From contig NZ_CDCA01000037.1 of the NCBI RefSeq assembly GCF_000820185.1, forward strand, positions 36,652 through 100,651: DNA of 64,000 nucleotides. The letters run 5' to 3'. Every line of letters starts with the position of its first letter. Position 1 is the first letter of the stretch. Both the position numbers and the translations under genes were made by a program. The notes below the pieces were generated by a model that was not told the DNA's origin, made no database searches, and saw only the letters and a program-made list of their open reading frames with translations. The stretch comes from Aeromonas tecta (lineage in GTDB: Bacteria > Pseudomonadota > Gammaproteobacteria > Enterobacterales > Aeromonadaceae). Positions 26,308 through 34,778 of the stretch are shown here, piece by piece.

Positions 26308-27051
26308 ATGTTTGCCACCAGCCTGCTGTTTATGACCAGTGCCCTCTATGCCGAGGCCATCGGCGGCTACTCCGCCGGCTGCCTGACCAATGCCATGGCC
26401 CTGCCGCTGTCTGGCCCTGGCTATCAGGTCATTCGCAGCAAGCGACTGCGCTACTACGGGCACCCCGATCTCATTCACTACCTGCAGGGGCTGGCGAGTC
26501 GCACCAAGATGGCCGGCATGCCGGATCTCTATATTGCTGATCTCGCCATGGCGCGGGGCGGCCCTTTCAGCTCGGGTCACCGCAGCCACCAGACCGGCCT
26601 CGACGCCGACATCTGGTTTCGGATGGCCAACCGGCCCATCAGCAAATGGGAGCAGGATGCGCCCAAGGAGTGGGCCCTCATCGATGAGCCCAGTTATCGC
26701 GTCTTGCCGGGTCGCTTCGGCCCCCAGCAACTCACCCTGCTGAGACTGGCCGCCAACCAGCCCGAGGTGACCCGGATCTTTATCAACCCGGTGCTCAAGG
26801 CCGAAGTCTGCAAACGCGCGGGAGACGAGCCCTGGGTCGCCAAGCTGCGGCCCTGGGTCGGTCACTTCAGCCACTTCCACGTCCGGTTGCGCTGTCCGGC
26901 AGGCAGCCCGGATTGCCAGCCCCAGGCGCCGATCCCGCCCGGCAATGGCTGCGGCGCCGAGCTGGCGTCCTGGCTCAAAGACAAACCCCAGCTACCCAAG
27001 GTGTCGATGAGCTACCAGGCCCCCACCCTACCGAGCCGTTGTGGCGGCTGA
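26308..27051 (+). CDS. mepA: Penicillin-insensitive murein endopeptidase MepA
   Basis: A periplasmic LAS-type zinc endopeptidase (247 aa) that cleaves D-Ala-mDAP cross-links. Zinc and catalytic residues are in GHRSHQTGLDADIW (residues 90-103; His91, Asp101 region) and WVGHFSHFHVRL (His186, His189, His191). Six cysteines suit the known disulphides. GGGAG lies before ATG 26308, and an in-frame stop upstream excludes a longer form. The N-terminus MFATSLLFMTSALYAEA looks like a signal peptide but lacks a basic residue at its start, which is unusual. Confidence 0.92.
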   Translation: MFATSLLFMTSALYAEAIGGYSAGCLTNAMALPLSGPGYQVIRSKRLRYYGHPDLIHYLQGLASRTKMAGMPDLYIADLAMARGGPFSSGHRSHQTGLDADIWFRMANRPISKWEQDAPKEWALIDEPSYRVLPGRFGPQQLTLLRLAANQPEVTRIFINPVLKAEVCKRAGDEPWVAKLRPWVGHFSHFHVRLRCPAGSPDCQPQAPIPPGNGCGAELASWLKDKPQLPKVSMSYQAPTLPSRCGG

Positions 27052-27107
27052 CCACAAGCTGGTATGGTGTCTACGCCGAATTAAATACATCCAATGGAGA
27101 CAACAAG

Positions 27108-27698
27108 ATGGCCACTTCTCTCTGGCACAAGACCACGCAGAGCCTGTTGATGTTGACCCTGCTGCTGGGGCTGACCGGATGCGGCATGAACAACATTCCG
27201 ACCCTGGACGAGCAGGTCAAGGCGAGCTGGGGCCAGGTCGAGAACCAGTACCAACGCCGCGCCGATCTCATTCCCAACCTGGTGGCGACCGTCAAGGGTT
27301 ATGCCACCCACGAGCAGGAGACCCTCAAGGCGGTGACCGATGCCCGCGCCCGGGTCGGTAGCCTGCAGGTGAGCGATCCCTCCCAGCTCAAGGCATTTGA
27401 AGCCGCGCAGGATCAACTCTCCAGCGCCCTCTCCCGGCTGATGGTAGTGGTCGAGCGCTACCCGGATCTGAAAGCGGATCAGCAATTTCTCACCCTGCAG
27501 GCCCAGCTGGAAGGTACCGAGAACCGTATTTCGGTGGCCCGACGCGACTACATAGAAGCGGTGCGCCAGTTCAATACCGAGATCCGCACCTTCCCCGGCG
27601 TCATCTGGTCCAAGCTGCTCTACTCGGATCTCACCGCCAAGCCCAGCTTCAGCGCCAAGCCAGGTGCCGATGAGGCGCCCAAGGTGAGCTTCCAATGA
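27108..27698 (+). CDS. lemA: LemA family lipoprotein
   Basis: The protein (196 aa) carries a lipoprotein signal ending in LGLTGC (Cys25), then a LemA helical bundle with VKASWGQVENQYQRRADLIPNLVATVKGYATHEQETL and LEGTENRISVARRDYIEAVRQFNTEIRTFP, both strongly conserved in the family. LemA function is not established; genes often sit beside TPM-domain membrane proteins, as here. ATG 27108 has GGAGA 7 nt upstream. Its stop overlaps the next gene's ATG by 4 nt. Confidence 0.93.
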   Translation: MATSLWHKTTQSLLMLTLLLGLTGCGMNNIPTLDEQVKASWGQVENQYQRRADLIPNLVATVKGYATHEQETLKAVTDARARVGSLQVSDPSQLKAFEAAQDQLSSALSRLMVVVERYPDLKADQQFLTLQAQLEGTENRISVARRDYIEAVRQFNTEIRTFPGVIWSKLLYSDLTAKPSFSAKPGADEAPKVSFQ

Positions 27699-28474
27699 AC
27701 CAGATGACCCGCAGGCTTAGGCCCGCGGCCTGGCACAGGGGCACGACACAGCCGTGGCTTCTGGCGCTGCTCTGCTGCCTGCTATTGTGGACAACGGCCT
27801 CGCAGGCTGCTCCCGAGTTCCCCGCCCTCAGCGGTCGGGTGGTGGACCAGGCAAACCTGATGTCCCGCAAGCAGGCCCACCAACTGACCCAGCAACTGGC
27901 GGCCTTTGAAAAACGCAGTGGCATTCAGCTGGTGGTGGTGTCCATCGACAGCCTGAATGGCGACACCATCGAAGAGTACGGCTATCAACTCGGCCGCCAC
28001 TGGGGCATTGGCCAGAAGGACAAGAACAACGGCGTGCTGCTGCTGATCGCACAAGATGAGCGCAAGGTGCGCATCGAGGTGGGTTATGGGCTGGAGGGCG
28101 CCCTGCCCGACGCCATCGCCGCCAACATCATCCAGACCCGGATCCTGCCCGCCTTCAAGCGCGGCGACATGGTGGCCGGCATCGTCTCTGGCAGTAAGGG
28201 CATCATGCAGGCCCTGGCTGGCGAGTACAAACCGGTGGATGTCGCCAAGGAAGACAAAGGGGGCGGCCCCTGGTTGTTCATCCTGATGGTGATAGTGATG
28301 ATCGTGCTGCACAACCTGCGCGGAGGCGGTGGCGGTGGCTCCGGTGGTCGTCGCCGGGCTGCCTATCTGGCTGGCGGCTTTGGCGCCGGGCGTATCGGCG
28401 GAGGCTTTGGTGGCGGCGGTTTTAGCGGCGGTGGCGGCAGTTTCGGTGGCGGCGGCGCCTCCGGTGGCTGGTAA
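27695..28474 (+). CDS. TPM domain protein, YgcG-like, Gly-rich tail
   Basis: A secreted or envelope protein (259 aa) with a signal peptide (LLALLCCLLLWTTASQAAP), a TPM phosphatase/repair fold at about residues 45-170 (VVDQANLMSRKQAHQL, RSGIQLVVVSIDSL, VRIEVGYGLEGALPDA), one transmembrane helix near 188-205 and a long Gly/Ser-rich C-terminus. The topology matches YgcG-type proteins found with LemA. The TPM domain is named after TLP18.3/Psb32/MOLO-1; its activity in bacteria is unsettled. It overlaps lemA by 4 nt. Confidence 0.9.
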   Translation: MNQMTRRLRPAAWHRGTTQPWLLALLCCLLLWTTASQAAPEFPALSGRVVDQANLMSRKQAHQLTQQLAAFEKRSGIQLVVVSIDSLNGDTIEEYGYQLGRHWGIGQKDKNNGVLLLIAQDERKVRIEVGYGLEGALPDAIAANIIQTRILPAFKRGDMVAGIVSGSKGIMQALAGEYKPVDVAKEDKGGGPWLFILMVIVMIVLHNLRGGGGGGSGGRRRAAYLAGGFGAGRIGGGFGGGGFSGGGGSFGGGGASGGW

Positions 28475-28496
28475 TCAGGAAGACAGAGACAACATA

Positions 28497-29114
28497 ATGA
28501 TTTCGAAACAGTTTTATCACACCTTGCAGGCCAAGGTGCGACAGGCAGAGCAGGCGACGGACGCCGAGTTGGTCACCGTGCTGGCCCCGGCCAGCGACGG
28601 CTATCGCTACATCCCGACCCTCTGGGCTGCCCTCCTGGCCATGCTCACCCCGCTTCTGGTGTTCCAGCTCGGCTTCTGGCTCGGCTGGTACGAGATCCTG
28701 CTGGTACAGTGGTCGGTCTGGTTGCTGCTCAGCCTGCTGTTCCACTGGACCCCGATCAAGATGCGGCTGATCCCGAAGAAGGTACGCCAGCACAGGGCGG
28801 CCCTGATGGCCCGACTGCAATTTATTGAGCAGGGGCTGCACCGCACCCGGGACAGGCTCGGGGTGCTGATCTTCGTCTCGGTGGCCGAACATTATGTGGA
28901 GATCCTGGTGGACGATGGCATCGCCCAGCACATCGACAATGCGCAGTGGCAACAGATCATCGATGACTTCGTGGTTCGGGTACGCAACAAGGAGGTCGAG
29001 CAGGGCTTCCTCGAGTGCGTCGAACGCACCAGCGCCATCCTGACCGATGCGTTTCCGGCCACCCGGGATCAGAACGAGCTGCCCGACAGCCTGGTCATCC
29101 TGGACAAGCCCTGA
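28497..29114 (+). CDS. TPM domain membrane protein
   Basis: The second TPM protein of the operon (205 aa). The N-terminal part (AEQATDAELVTVLAPASDGY) and the C-terminal RDRLGVLIFVSVAEHYVEILVDDGIAQHI are TPM halves. Two hydrophobic helices lie between them (about residues 37-80), so the domain is split by a membrane hairpin. No signal peptide is seen. It begins 22 nt after the YgcG-like gene and closes the lemA-TPM-TPM set, which is conserved in many bacteria. Confidence 0.85.
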   Translation: MISKQFYHTLQAKVRQAEQATDAELVTVLAPASDGYRYIPTLWAALLAMLTPLLVFQLGFWLGWYEILLVQWSVWLLLSLLFHWTPIKMRLIPKKVRQHRAALMARLQFIEQGLHRTRDRLGVLIFVSVAEHYVEILVDDGIAQHIDNAQWQQIIDDFVVRVRNKEVEQGFLECVERTSAILTDAFPATRDQNELPDSLVILDKP

Positions 29115-29190
29115 ACCGGTTTAAAAAACCGGCACTCTGTTCAAGGGATAAGCATTCGATAAAGATGATGAAAAATAAGGGGAAAAGTGT

Positions 29191-29219
29191 TTGACCCAAG
29201 GTCCGCTTTCCCCTATCTT
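29191..29219 (+). promoter_or_regulatory. Sigma-70 promoter for tRNA-Ser
   Basis: TTGACC (29191-29196) and TATCTT (29214-29219) are separated by 17 bp. The downstream discriminator is GC-rich (CGCCCC), as usual for stringently controlled stable-RNA promoters. It lies about 70 bp upstream of the mature tRNA end. Confidence 0.75.
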
Positions 29220-29291
29220 ACGCCCCGTTCCAGCGCAACAGCGCGGCGAACGACGTGGTGATTGGACACGTTAAACCGCAGTCGAAAATTT

Positions 29292-29379
29292 GGTGAGGTG
29301 TCCGAGTGGCTGAAGGAGCACGCCTGGAAAGTGTGTATACGGCAACGTATCGAGGGTTCGAATCCCTCCCTCACCGCCA
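29292..29379 (+). tRNA. tRNA-Ser (GGA)
   Basis: An 88-nt class II tRNA that folds from sequence: acceptor GGTGAGG with CCTCACC, anticodon stem CACGC/GTGTG around the loop CTGGAAA (anticodon GGA, reading UCC and UCU), a long variable arm (TATACGGCAACGTA region) and T-loop GGTTCGAATCC. The CCA end is encoded. It is a single gene with its own promoter and terminator. Confidence 0.97.
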
Positions 29380-29383
29380 AATA

Positions 29384-29421
29384 AAACTAAAGGGCCTGTC
29401 GCAAGACAGGCCCTTTAGTTT
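29384..29421 (+). terminator. tRNA-Ser terminator
   Basis: A perfect 17-bp stem (29384-29400 with 29405-29421) and a GCAA loop, 5 nt after the tRNA CCA end. The right arm ends in TTTAGTTTT. Confidence 0.9.
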
Positions 29422-29461
29422 TATCCGATGATGGGCGGCTCGGTTTGGACCCTGGTTCGAC

Positions 29462-29580
29462 AGGAGGGCAGGATAGCCCTTCTGGACAGCCGCAGGCTGC
29501 CCGCAGGGCGAGCGCCAGGGATGGCGCGAGTCAATCCCTCATCGCCAAATAAAAAAAGCCGACCTCAGGGTCGGTTTTTT
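29462..29580 (+). repeat. Structured module ending in tRNA-Ser 3'-end copy
   Basis: A chain of hairpins (29462-29483; 29487-29499, overlapping an alternative at 29499-29509; 29512-29527) leads to AATCCCTCATCGCCAAATAAAA (29532-29553), which repeats the 3' end and flank of the tRNA-Ser gene with a small deletion and one change. A second terminator follows at once (CCGACC 29559-29564, GGTCGG 29569-29574, T-run). The layout recalls the tRNA-tail repeats of the E. coli tyrT (rtT) transcript, or a decayed second tRNA or attachment site. The rest of 29581-29887 shows no supported gene. Confidence 0.6.
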
Positions 29581-29887
29581 GCTTTTTGGTGTTTACCACC
29601 GTCGTTGGGCCATGAACGATGTGATCTCTTCTCCCTCCTTCAGCCATCAACCAGCGCGCTGAGCATTTCCTCTTCTCCCGTCGCATCACCGTCACCTGTT
29701 CGCGCTTTGCATCGAACCAACACGGTACATCCCTTATACCCTCATGATTTTGCCGCTCAGGCCGACACAAGGAGAGGATCCGCTCGGCCTGGCGCTCCAG
29801 ATATTGCTCGCCGATTGGATATCCTTTTGAAAAACTGATAGTTAAATGGCTACACTAGCTACATTTTTCGCAGAGGGACATGGATAA

Positions 29888-30646
29888 ATGAGTCTGATCG
29901 GTTTGCTGTTAGCCTTGGCAGCCATATTGGGTGGCAACATGATTGAGGGCGGGCATCCGAGCGCGCTGCTCGACTTGCCCGCCTTCCTCATCGTGATCGG
30001 GGGAACCGTGGGGGCAGCGCTGACCCAGTTCCCCTTCGCCGTGGTGGGGAAAACCCTGAAGCGCTTCAAATGGCTCATCTCTCCCCTGCGTCTCGACATG
30101 CTGGAGCAAGCCCAGTTGCTGGAAACCCTGGCGGGCAATGCACGGCGCAGCGGCATGCTGGCGCTGGAAGGCATGATCGATGACATCAAGGATCCCTTCC
30201 TGCAAAAGGGAGTGCAGATGATGGTCGACGGTTACGAGAAGACCAAGATCCACGAGGTGCTGGAAAACGAGATCGAATTCGAGCAAGAGGATCTCGAACA
30301 GACCGTCAAATTTTACGAAGCCATGGGCGGTTACTGCCCGACCATGGGGATAGTCGGCGCCGTGTTCGGCCTGATCCACGCCATGGGACTGCTCGATCAA
30401 CCCGACAAGCTGGGGGGCGCCATCGCGGTTGCCTTCATCGCCACCATCTACGGCGTGGGCGCCGCAAACCTCATCTTCCTGCCGTTTGGCAACCGCTACA
30501 AGGGTTTCGCCCACCAGATCCGTCATTACAAGGAGATGACCCTGACCGGCATCCTCTGCATCGTGGACGGCGAATCCCAGCAGCGACTGCAAGTCACCCT
30601 CGAACCTTACCTCGGAGGTCACGGTGGCCAAAAAGAAAAAGGCTGA
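29888..30646 (+). CDS. Flagellar motor stator protein, MotA/PomA family
   Basis: The ion-channel stator subunit (252 aa) with four hydrophobic segments. The N-terminus (MSLIGLLLALAAILGGNMIEGGH) and GGTVGAALTQFP are close to MotC/PomA-type proteins; the cytoplasmic loop contains the torque-generating charged region; and GYCPTMGIVGAVFGLIHAM with GVGAANLIFLPFGNRYK form the last two helices. Together with the next gene it drives polar flagellar rotation. Aeromonas carries two polar stator sets (PomAB and PomA2B2); which this one is, and whether it uses Na+ or H+, is not decided from sequence alone. Confidence 0.9.
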   Translation: MSLIGLLLALAAILGGNMIEGGHPSALLDLPAFLIVIGGTVGAALTQFPFAVVGKTLKRFKWLISPLRLDMLEQAQLLETLAGNARRSGMLALEGMIDDIKDPFLQKGVQMMVDGYEKTKIHEVLENEIEFEQEDLEQTVKFYEAMGGYCPTMGIVGAVFGLIHAMGLLDQPDKLGGAIAVAFIATIYGVGAANLIFLPFGNRYKGFAHQIRHYKEMTLTGILCIVDGESQQRLQVTLEPYLGGHGGQKEKG

Positions 30647-31499
30647 AGCGCCGGAGAACCATGAGCGCTGGCTGGTCTCCTACGCCGACTTCATGACCCT
30701 GCTGTTTGCCCTGTTCGTGGTGCTCTACTCCTTCGCCATGGCCAAGCAGTCGGAGACCCGGGTGCTGATCCAGGGCTTCATCGAGTCACTGGGCAAGATT
30801 GGCCTCATCTCCATGCCCGCCGGCTCTCCCGTGATGCAGGGAGGCACCGGCATTCTGGAGCCCGAGTCCAAGACCACCCCGGGCACCTCCCAAAAAGAGC
30901 AGGTGCTGGATACCCAGACGCCGGCAGCCGCTTCGGATCCGTTCAACGAGACTATCGGCGCCTCGGAGAAACCGAGCGCAACGGAAGCCTGGCCCCACAA
31001 GACCAAGGAGCAGGATTGGGCCGCCGTCACCAAACCCAAGCTGGAGCAGCAGCTCAAGAGCCAGATCGAGTCCAAGGAGATCGAGGTAGAGCAGCTCGGC
31101 AGCCAGCTGGTGATCCGCATCGGCGAGAAGACCCTGTTCCCGGCCGATTCTGCCTTCCTGCAGCCCCAGTTCATCCCGCTGGTCAACAAGGTGTCCGACG
31201 TGTTGGCTGATATCCCGGGCATGGTGGTCGTCACCGGCCACACCGACAATTCACAGGCGCCGGTGGAGCTCTATCGCAACAACTGGGAGCTGTCGGTACT
31301 GCGGGCGGCCACCATAGTGCACACCCTGCTCACCAACCCCAAACTGGATGCCACACGGATAGTGGCGCAAGGGGCGGCCGACACCCAGCCCCGCTTTGCC
31401 AACGACACCCCTGCTCATCGACAAGCCAACCGGCGGGTGGAGATAGTGCTCTCCCAGGGCAAGGCAGCCGAACAATCGCTCCCCGTGCTCAGCCCCTGA
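30624..31499 (+). CDS. Flagellar motor stator protein, MotB/PomB family
   Basis: The peptidoglycan-anchoring stator subunit (291 aa). A basic cytoplasmic start (MAKKKKAE) precedes the single helix, with the ion-carrying Asp22 in SYADFMTLLFALFVVLYSF. A linker of about 100 residues rich in Pro/Ser/Thr leads to the OmpA-like domain (VVVTGHTDNSQAP, LRAATIVHTLL, ANRRVEIVLS). It overlaps the motA-type gene by 23 nt, so the subunits are translationally coupled, and ends before a strong terminator. Confidence 0.92.
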   Translation: MAKKKKAEAPENHERWLVSYADFMTLLFALFVVLYSFAMAKQSETRVLIQGFIESLGKIGLISMPAGSPVMQGGTGILEPESKTTPGTSQKEQVLDTQTPAAASDPFNETIGASEKPSATEAWPHKTKEQDWAAVTKPKLEQQLKSQIESKEIEVEQLGSQLVIRIGEKTLFPADSAFLQPQFIPLVNKVSDVLADIPGMVVVTGHTDNSQAPVELYRNNWELSVLRAATIVHTLLTNPKLDATRIVAQGAADTQPRFANDTPAHRQANRRVEIVLSQGKAAEQSLPVLSP

Positions 31500-31545
31500 T
31501 CAACGGGCTAACCACTTGTGATCAGGATGTGATCAACTCTTGAAT

Positions 31546-31578
31546 GAAAGGCCCCGCAATGCGGGGCCTTTCCCTTTT
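31546..31578 (+). terminator. Terminator of stator operon
   Basis: A 12-bp stem, GAAAGGCCCCGC (31546-31557) with GCGGGGCCTTTC (31561-31572), an AAT loop, then a CCCTTTT run. Confidence 0.85.
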
Positions 31579-31634
31579 CTGATTAGTTTATTTTCCAAAC
31601 GATCCAGTCATATTTTGAACGTCGTAAAAGCGAT

Positions 31635-31649
31635 TGAAAATGATTCTCA
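31635..31649. promoter_or_regulatory. Putative Fur box upstream of nuoA
   Basis: TGAAAATGATTCTCA matches the 7-1-7 Fur motif (TGATAAT-n-ATTATCA) at 12 of 14 positions. It lies about 155 bp upstream of nuoA, after the stator terminator, so nuo is the only gene it could readily serve. The match is seen; the binding is inferred. Confidence 0.5.
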
Positions 31650-31695
31650 AATGAGAAAATTGACCCCGCTAGCAAAAAGCGACTTTCCTCCCATT

Positions 31696-31710
31696 GATTA
31701 ATAATTAATC
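31696..31710. promoter_or_regulatory. Perfect 15-bp dyad in nuo leader
   Basis: GATTAAT-a-ATTAATC is an exact inverted repeat about 92 bp upstream of nuoA, in the AT-rich promoter region. A possible -10 (CATAAT, 31745-31750) lies downstream. The first half (TTGAT) looks like an FNR half-site but the second does not. The regulator is unknown. Confidence 0.45.
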
Positions 31711-31801
31711 CTTTGAAATGACATGTAAATCAGTACGAAGCTGGCATAATACGTAGCACCCTTGTTAAGTCACATGATTAATTCGGTTAGGGAAAACCTA
31801 T

Positions 31802-32206
31802 ATGTTTGCTGATATTGCTGTCCAGCATTGGGCTTTTGCTGTCTATGTCATTGGGGCTATTTGTATCTGCCTGACCATGATCGGCCTGGCAGCCCTGCTC
31901 GGGGGTCGTGCTTACGGACGAGCCAAAAACAAACCCTTCGAATCGGGCATCGAGTCCGTCGGCAACGCCCGCCTGCGCTTCTCCGCCAAGTTTTACCTGG
32001 TCGCCATGTTCTTCGTCATCTTCGACGTCGAGGCGCTCTATCTCTTCGCCTGGTCCGTTTCCGTTCGGGAAAGTGGTTGGGTCGGCTTTATTGAAGCCAC
32101 CATCTTTATCACCTTGCTGCTGGTAGGCCTTATCTACCTGTGGCGTATTGGTGCCCTCGACTGGGCTCCGAAAAAGCGCGTCCTGACGGACAAGAAGCCA
32201 GACTGA
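31802..32206 (+). CDS. nuoA: NADH-quinone oxidoreductase subunit A
   Basis: A small membrane subunit of complex I (134 aa) at the junction of the membrane and peripheral arms. It has three hydrophobic helices and the conserved loop [39 protein letters not shown], which contains the family's Cys-free GIES(V)G segment and the acidic FDVE. It is the first gene of the 13-gene nuo operon; no regulator gene such as lrhA lies directly upstream. Confidence 0.96.
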   Translation: MFADIAVQHWAFAVYVIGAICICLTMIGLAALLGGRAYGRAKNKPFESGIESVGNARLRFSAKFYLVAMFFVIFDVEALYLFAWSVSVRESGWVGFIEATIFITLLLVGLIYLWRIGALDWAPKKRVLTDKKPD

Positions 32207-32235
32207 ATTACCGATTATCCCTTTGAGGTTGCACC

Positions 32236-32910
32236 ATGAAGTACACCCTGACCCGGATTGACCCGGATGCGCCGGTTGAGCGCTACCCCCAGGAACAACG
32301 CCAGACTGTCGAGGATCCCCTAGCCCAAGAGGCGGGACGCGGCATCATGATTGGGCGTCTCGAGGAGGTGCTGCAAGACACCGTCAACTGGGGTCGCAAG
32401 AATTCGCTCTGGCCCTACAACTTCGGCATCTCCTGCTGCTATGTGGAGATGTGTACCGCCTTCACCTCCCCCCATGACGTGGCCCGTTTCGGCGCCGAAG
32501 TCATCCGGGCCTCGCCTCGTCAGGCGGATTTCATGGTGATCGCCGGCACCCCCTTCATCAAGATGGCCCCCGTCATCCAGCGCCTGTATGAACAGTTGCT
32601 CGAACCCAAGTGGGTCATCTCCATGGGGGCCTGCGCCAACTCGGGCGGCATGTACGACATCTACTCCGTCGTGCAGGGTGTGGACAAGTTCCTGCCAGTT
32701 GACGTCTATATTCCAGGATGTCCGCCCCGTCCAGAGGCATTTTTGCAGGCGTTAATGCTGCTGCAAGACTCCATCGGCAAGGAACGTCGCCCCCTCTCCT
32801 GGGTGGTCGGCGATCAGGGGATCTACCGCCCCGAGATGCCGGCGGAGAAGGATCGCAAGCGCGGTGAGCGGATCAACGTCACCAACCTGCGCACGCCGGA
32901 TGAGATCTGA
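32236..32910 (+). CDS. nuoB: NADH-quinone oxidoreductase subunit B
   Basis: A peripheral-arm subunit (224 aa) that holds cluster N2, the final [4Fe-4S] centre before quinone. The ligands are the tandem cysteines of [10 protein letters not shown], the cysteine of [10 protein letters not shown] and that of [10 protein letters not shown]. Length is normal (E. coli 220 aa). It lies 29 nt after nuoA and 2 nt before nuoCD. Confidence 0.98.
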   Translation: MKYTLTRIDPDAPVERYPQEQRQTVEDPLAQEAGRGIMIGRLEEVLQDTVNWGRKNSLWPYNFGISCCYVEMCTAFTSPHDVARFGAEVIRASPRQADFMVIAGTPFIKMAPVIQRLYEQLLEPKWVISMGACANSGGMYDIYSVVQGVDKFLPVDVYIPGCPPRPEAFLQALMLLQDSIGKERRPLSWVVGDQGIYRPEMPAEKDRKRGERINVTNLRTPDEI

Positions 32911-32912
32911 TC

Positions 32913-34718
32913 ATGAAATTGACTCGAGAGTTTCCCAGTAACTACGCCATGGCCCAATGGCAATCCTCCGATCACCGGGATGCCCAGGTGGTCGGCGAAC
33001 TGTTTGCCCATTTCGGCGCTGAGCGTTTCACCGTGCAAAGCACCCGCACCGGGGTACCGGTCATCTGGCTGTCGCGCGATCTGCTGGTGGATGTCATCGC
33101 CTTCCTGCGCAAGCTCCCCTCCCCGTTCGTGATGCTGTTTGACTTGAGCGCCACCGACGAGCGGATGCGCAGCCATCGCCACGGCCTGCCCGAGAGCGAC
33201 TTCACCGTCTTCTATCACCTCATCTCCATCGACCGTAACGCCGATGTGATGCTGAAGGTGCCCCTGATGGAGAGCGATCTCAACCTGCCGACCATCAGCA
33301 AGCACTTCCCGAACGCCAACTGGTACGAGCGGGAAGTCTGGGATCTGCTGGGCATTACCTTCGCCGGTCACCCGCACCTGACGCGCATCATGATGCCCAA
33401 GAGCTGGCAGGGTCACCCGCTGCGCAAGGATTACCCGGCGCGCGCCACCGAATTCGATCCCTTCATGCTCGATGCGGTCAAACAGGATCAGGAGCAGGAT
33501 AACCTGCTGTTCAAGCCCGAAGAGTGGGGCATGAACCGCGGCAACGAGAACGAGGACTACATGTTCTTGAACTTGGGGCCCAACCACCCTTCCGCCCACG
33601 GCGCCTTCCGTCTGGTGCTGCAGCTCGATGGCGAAGAGATCCGCGACTGCGTGCCCGACATCGGCTACCACCACCGTGGCGCCGAGAAGATGGGCGAGCG
33701 CCAGTCCTGGCACAGTTACATCCCCTACACCGACCGGGTCGAGTACCTGGGCGGCGTGATGAACAACCTACCCTATGTGCTGGCGGTCGAGAAGCTGGCG
33801 GGGATCAAGGTCCCGAACCGGGTCGACGTGATCCGGGTGATGATGGCGGAACTGTTCCGCATCCAGAGTCACCTGCTGTTCCTCGGTACCTACATCCAGG
33901 ACGTGGGTGCCATGACCCCGGTCTTCTTCACCTTCACCGATCGCCAGAAGATCTACACCATCATCGAAGCCATCACGGGCGCCCGCATGCACCCGGCCTG
34001 GTTCCGCATCGGCGGGGTGGCGCACGATCTGCCCCAGGGTTGGGCCCGCCTCATTCAGGACAACCTGCTGAGCTGGCTGCCCAAGCGACTGATGGAGTAC
34101 GAAAAAGCCGCTATGCGCAACAGCATCTTGCGTGGCCGCACCATCGGCGTTGCCCCCTACACCACCGAACAGGCCTTGGCCTGGGGCGTCACCGGCGGCG
34201 GTCTGCGCGCCACCGGCCTCAACTTCGACGTGCGCAAATGGCGTCCTTATTCGGGCTATGATCAGTTCGAGTTCGAGGTTCCCGTCGGTGCCAATGGCGA
34301 CGTGTACGACCGTGGCATGATGCGCCTCGAGGAGATGCGCCAGAGCCTGCGCATCATCGAGCAGTGCATGAAAAACATGCCGGAGGGGCCGTTCAAGGCG
34401 GATCACCCGCTCACCACGCCGCCGCCCAAAGAGCGCACCCTGCAAGACATCGAGACCCTGATCACCCACTTCCTGCAAGTCTCCTGGGGCCCGGTCATGC
34501 CGGCCGCAGAATCCTTCCAGATGATAGAGGCGACCAAGGGGATCAACAGCTACTACCTGACCAGCGACGGCTCCACCATGAGCTACCGGACCCGGATCCG
34601 GACCCCGAGCTTTGCCCACCTGCAGCAGATCCCCTCGGTGATCCGTGGCCAGATGGTGTCGGATCTCATCGCCTACCTGGGCAGTATCGATTTCGTTATG
34701 TCGGATGTGGATCGTTGA
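32913..34718 (+). CDS. nuoC: NADH-quinone oxidoreductase fused subunit C/D
   Basis: A single chain (601 aa) that combines NuoC (residues about 1-190, ending near [14 protein letters not shown]) and NuoD (about 210-601). The NuoD part carries [23 protein letters not shown], whose His lines the quinone pocket, and the C-terminal FVMSDVDR shared by all NuoD proteins. The fusion is the usual state in enterobacteria and Aeromonas. It contacts nuoB around the quinone site. No frameshift is seen at the C/D boundary. Confidence 0.98.
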   Translation: MKLTREFPSNYAMAQWQSSDHRDAQVVGELFAHFGAERFTVQSTRTGVPVIWLSRDLLVDVIAFLRKLPSPFVMLFDLSATDERMRSHRHGLPESDFTVFYHLISIDRNADVMLKVPLMESDLNLPTISKHFPNANWYEREVWDLLGITFAGHPHLTRIMMPKSWQGHPLRKDYPARATEFDPFMLDAVKQDQEQDNLLFKPEEWGMNRGNENEDYMFLNLGPNHPSAHGAFRLVLQLDGEEIRDCVPDIGYHHRGAEKMGERQSWHSYIPYTDRVEYLGGVMNNLPYVLAVEKLAGIKVPNRVDVIRVMMAELFRIQSHLLFLGTYIQDVGAMTPVFFTFTDRQKIYTIIEAITGARMHPAWFRIGGVAHDLPQGWARLIQDNLLSWLPKRLMEYEKAAMRNSILRGRTIGVAPYTTEQALAWGVTGGGLRATGLNFDVRKWRPYSGYDQFEFEVPVGANGDVYDRGMMRLEEMRQSLRIIEQCMKNMPEGPFKADHPLTTPPPKERTLQDIETLITHFLQVSWGPVMPAAESFQMIEATKGINSYYLTSDGSTMSYRTRIRTPSFAHLQQIPSVIRGQMVSDLIAYLGSIDFVMSDVDR

Positions 34719-34778
34719 GTCATCGCCCCGCCGCGACCGGCGGCGCGACAAGAGAATAAGCGACAAAAGGTTTAAGTC

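Noticed and set aside
29428..29838. 136-codon open frame after tRNA-Ser
   Set aside because: It spans a terminator and the tRNA-tail copy, has no ribosome site and its product is low-complexity; structure in this region is better explained as RNA hairpins.
29292..29887. Integrated genomic island at tRNA-Ser
   Set aside because: The partial 3'-end copy is only about 150 bp from the tRNA, no integrase or mobility gene is present, and the following stator genes are core. At most a scar remains.
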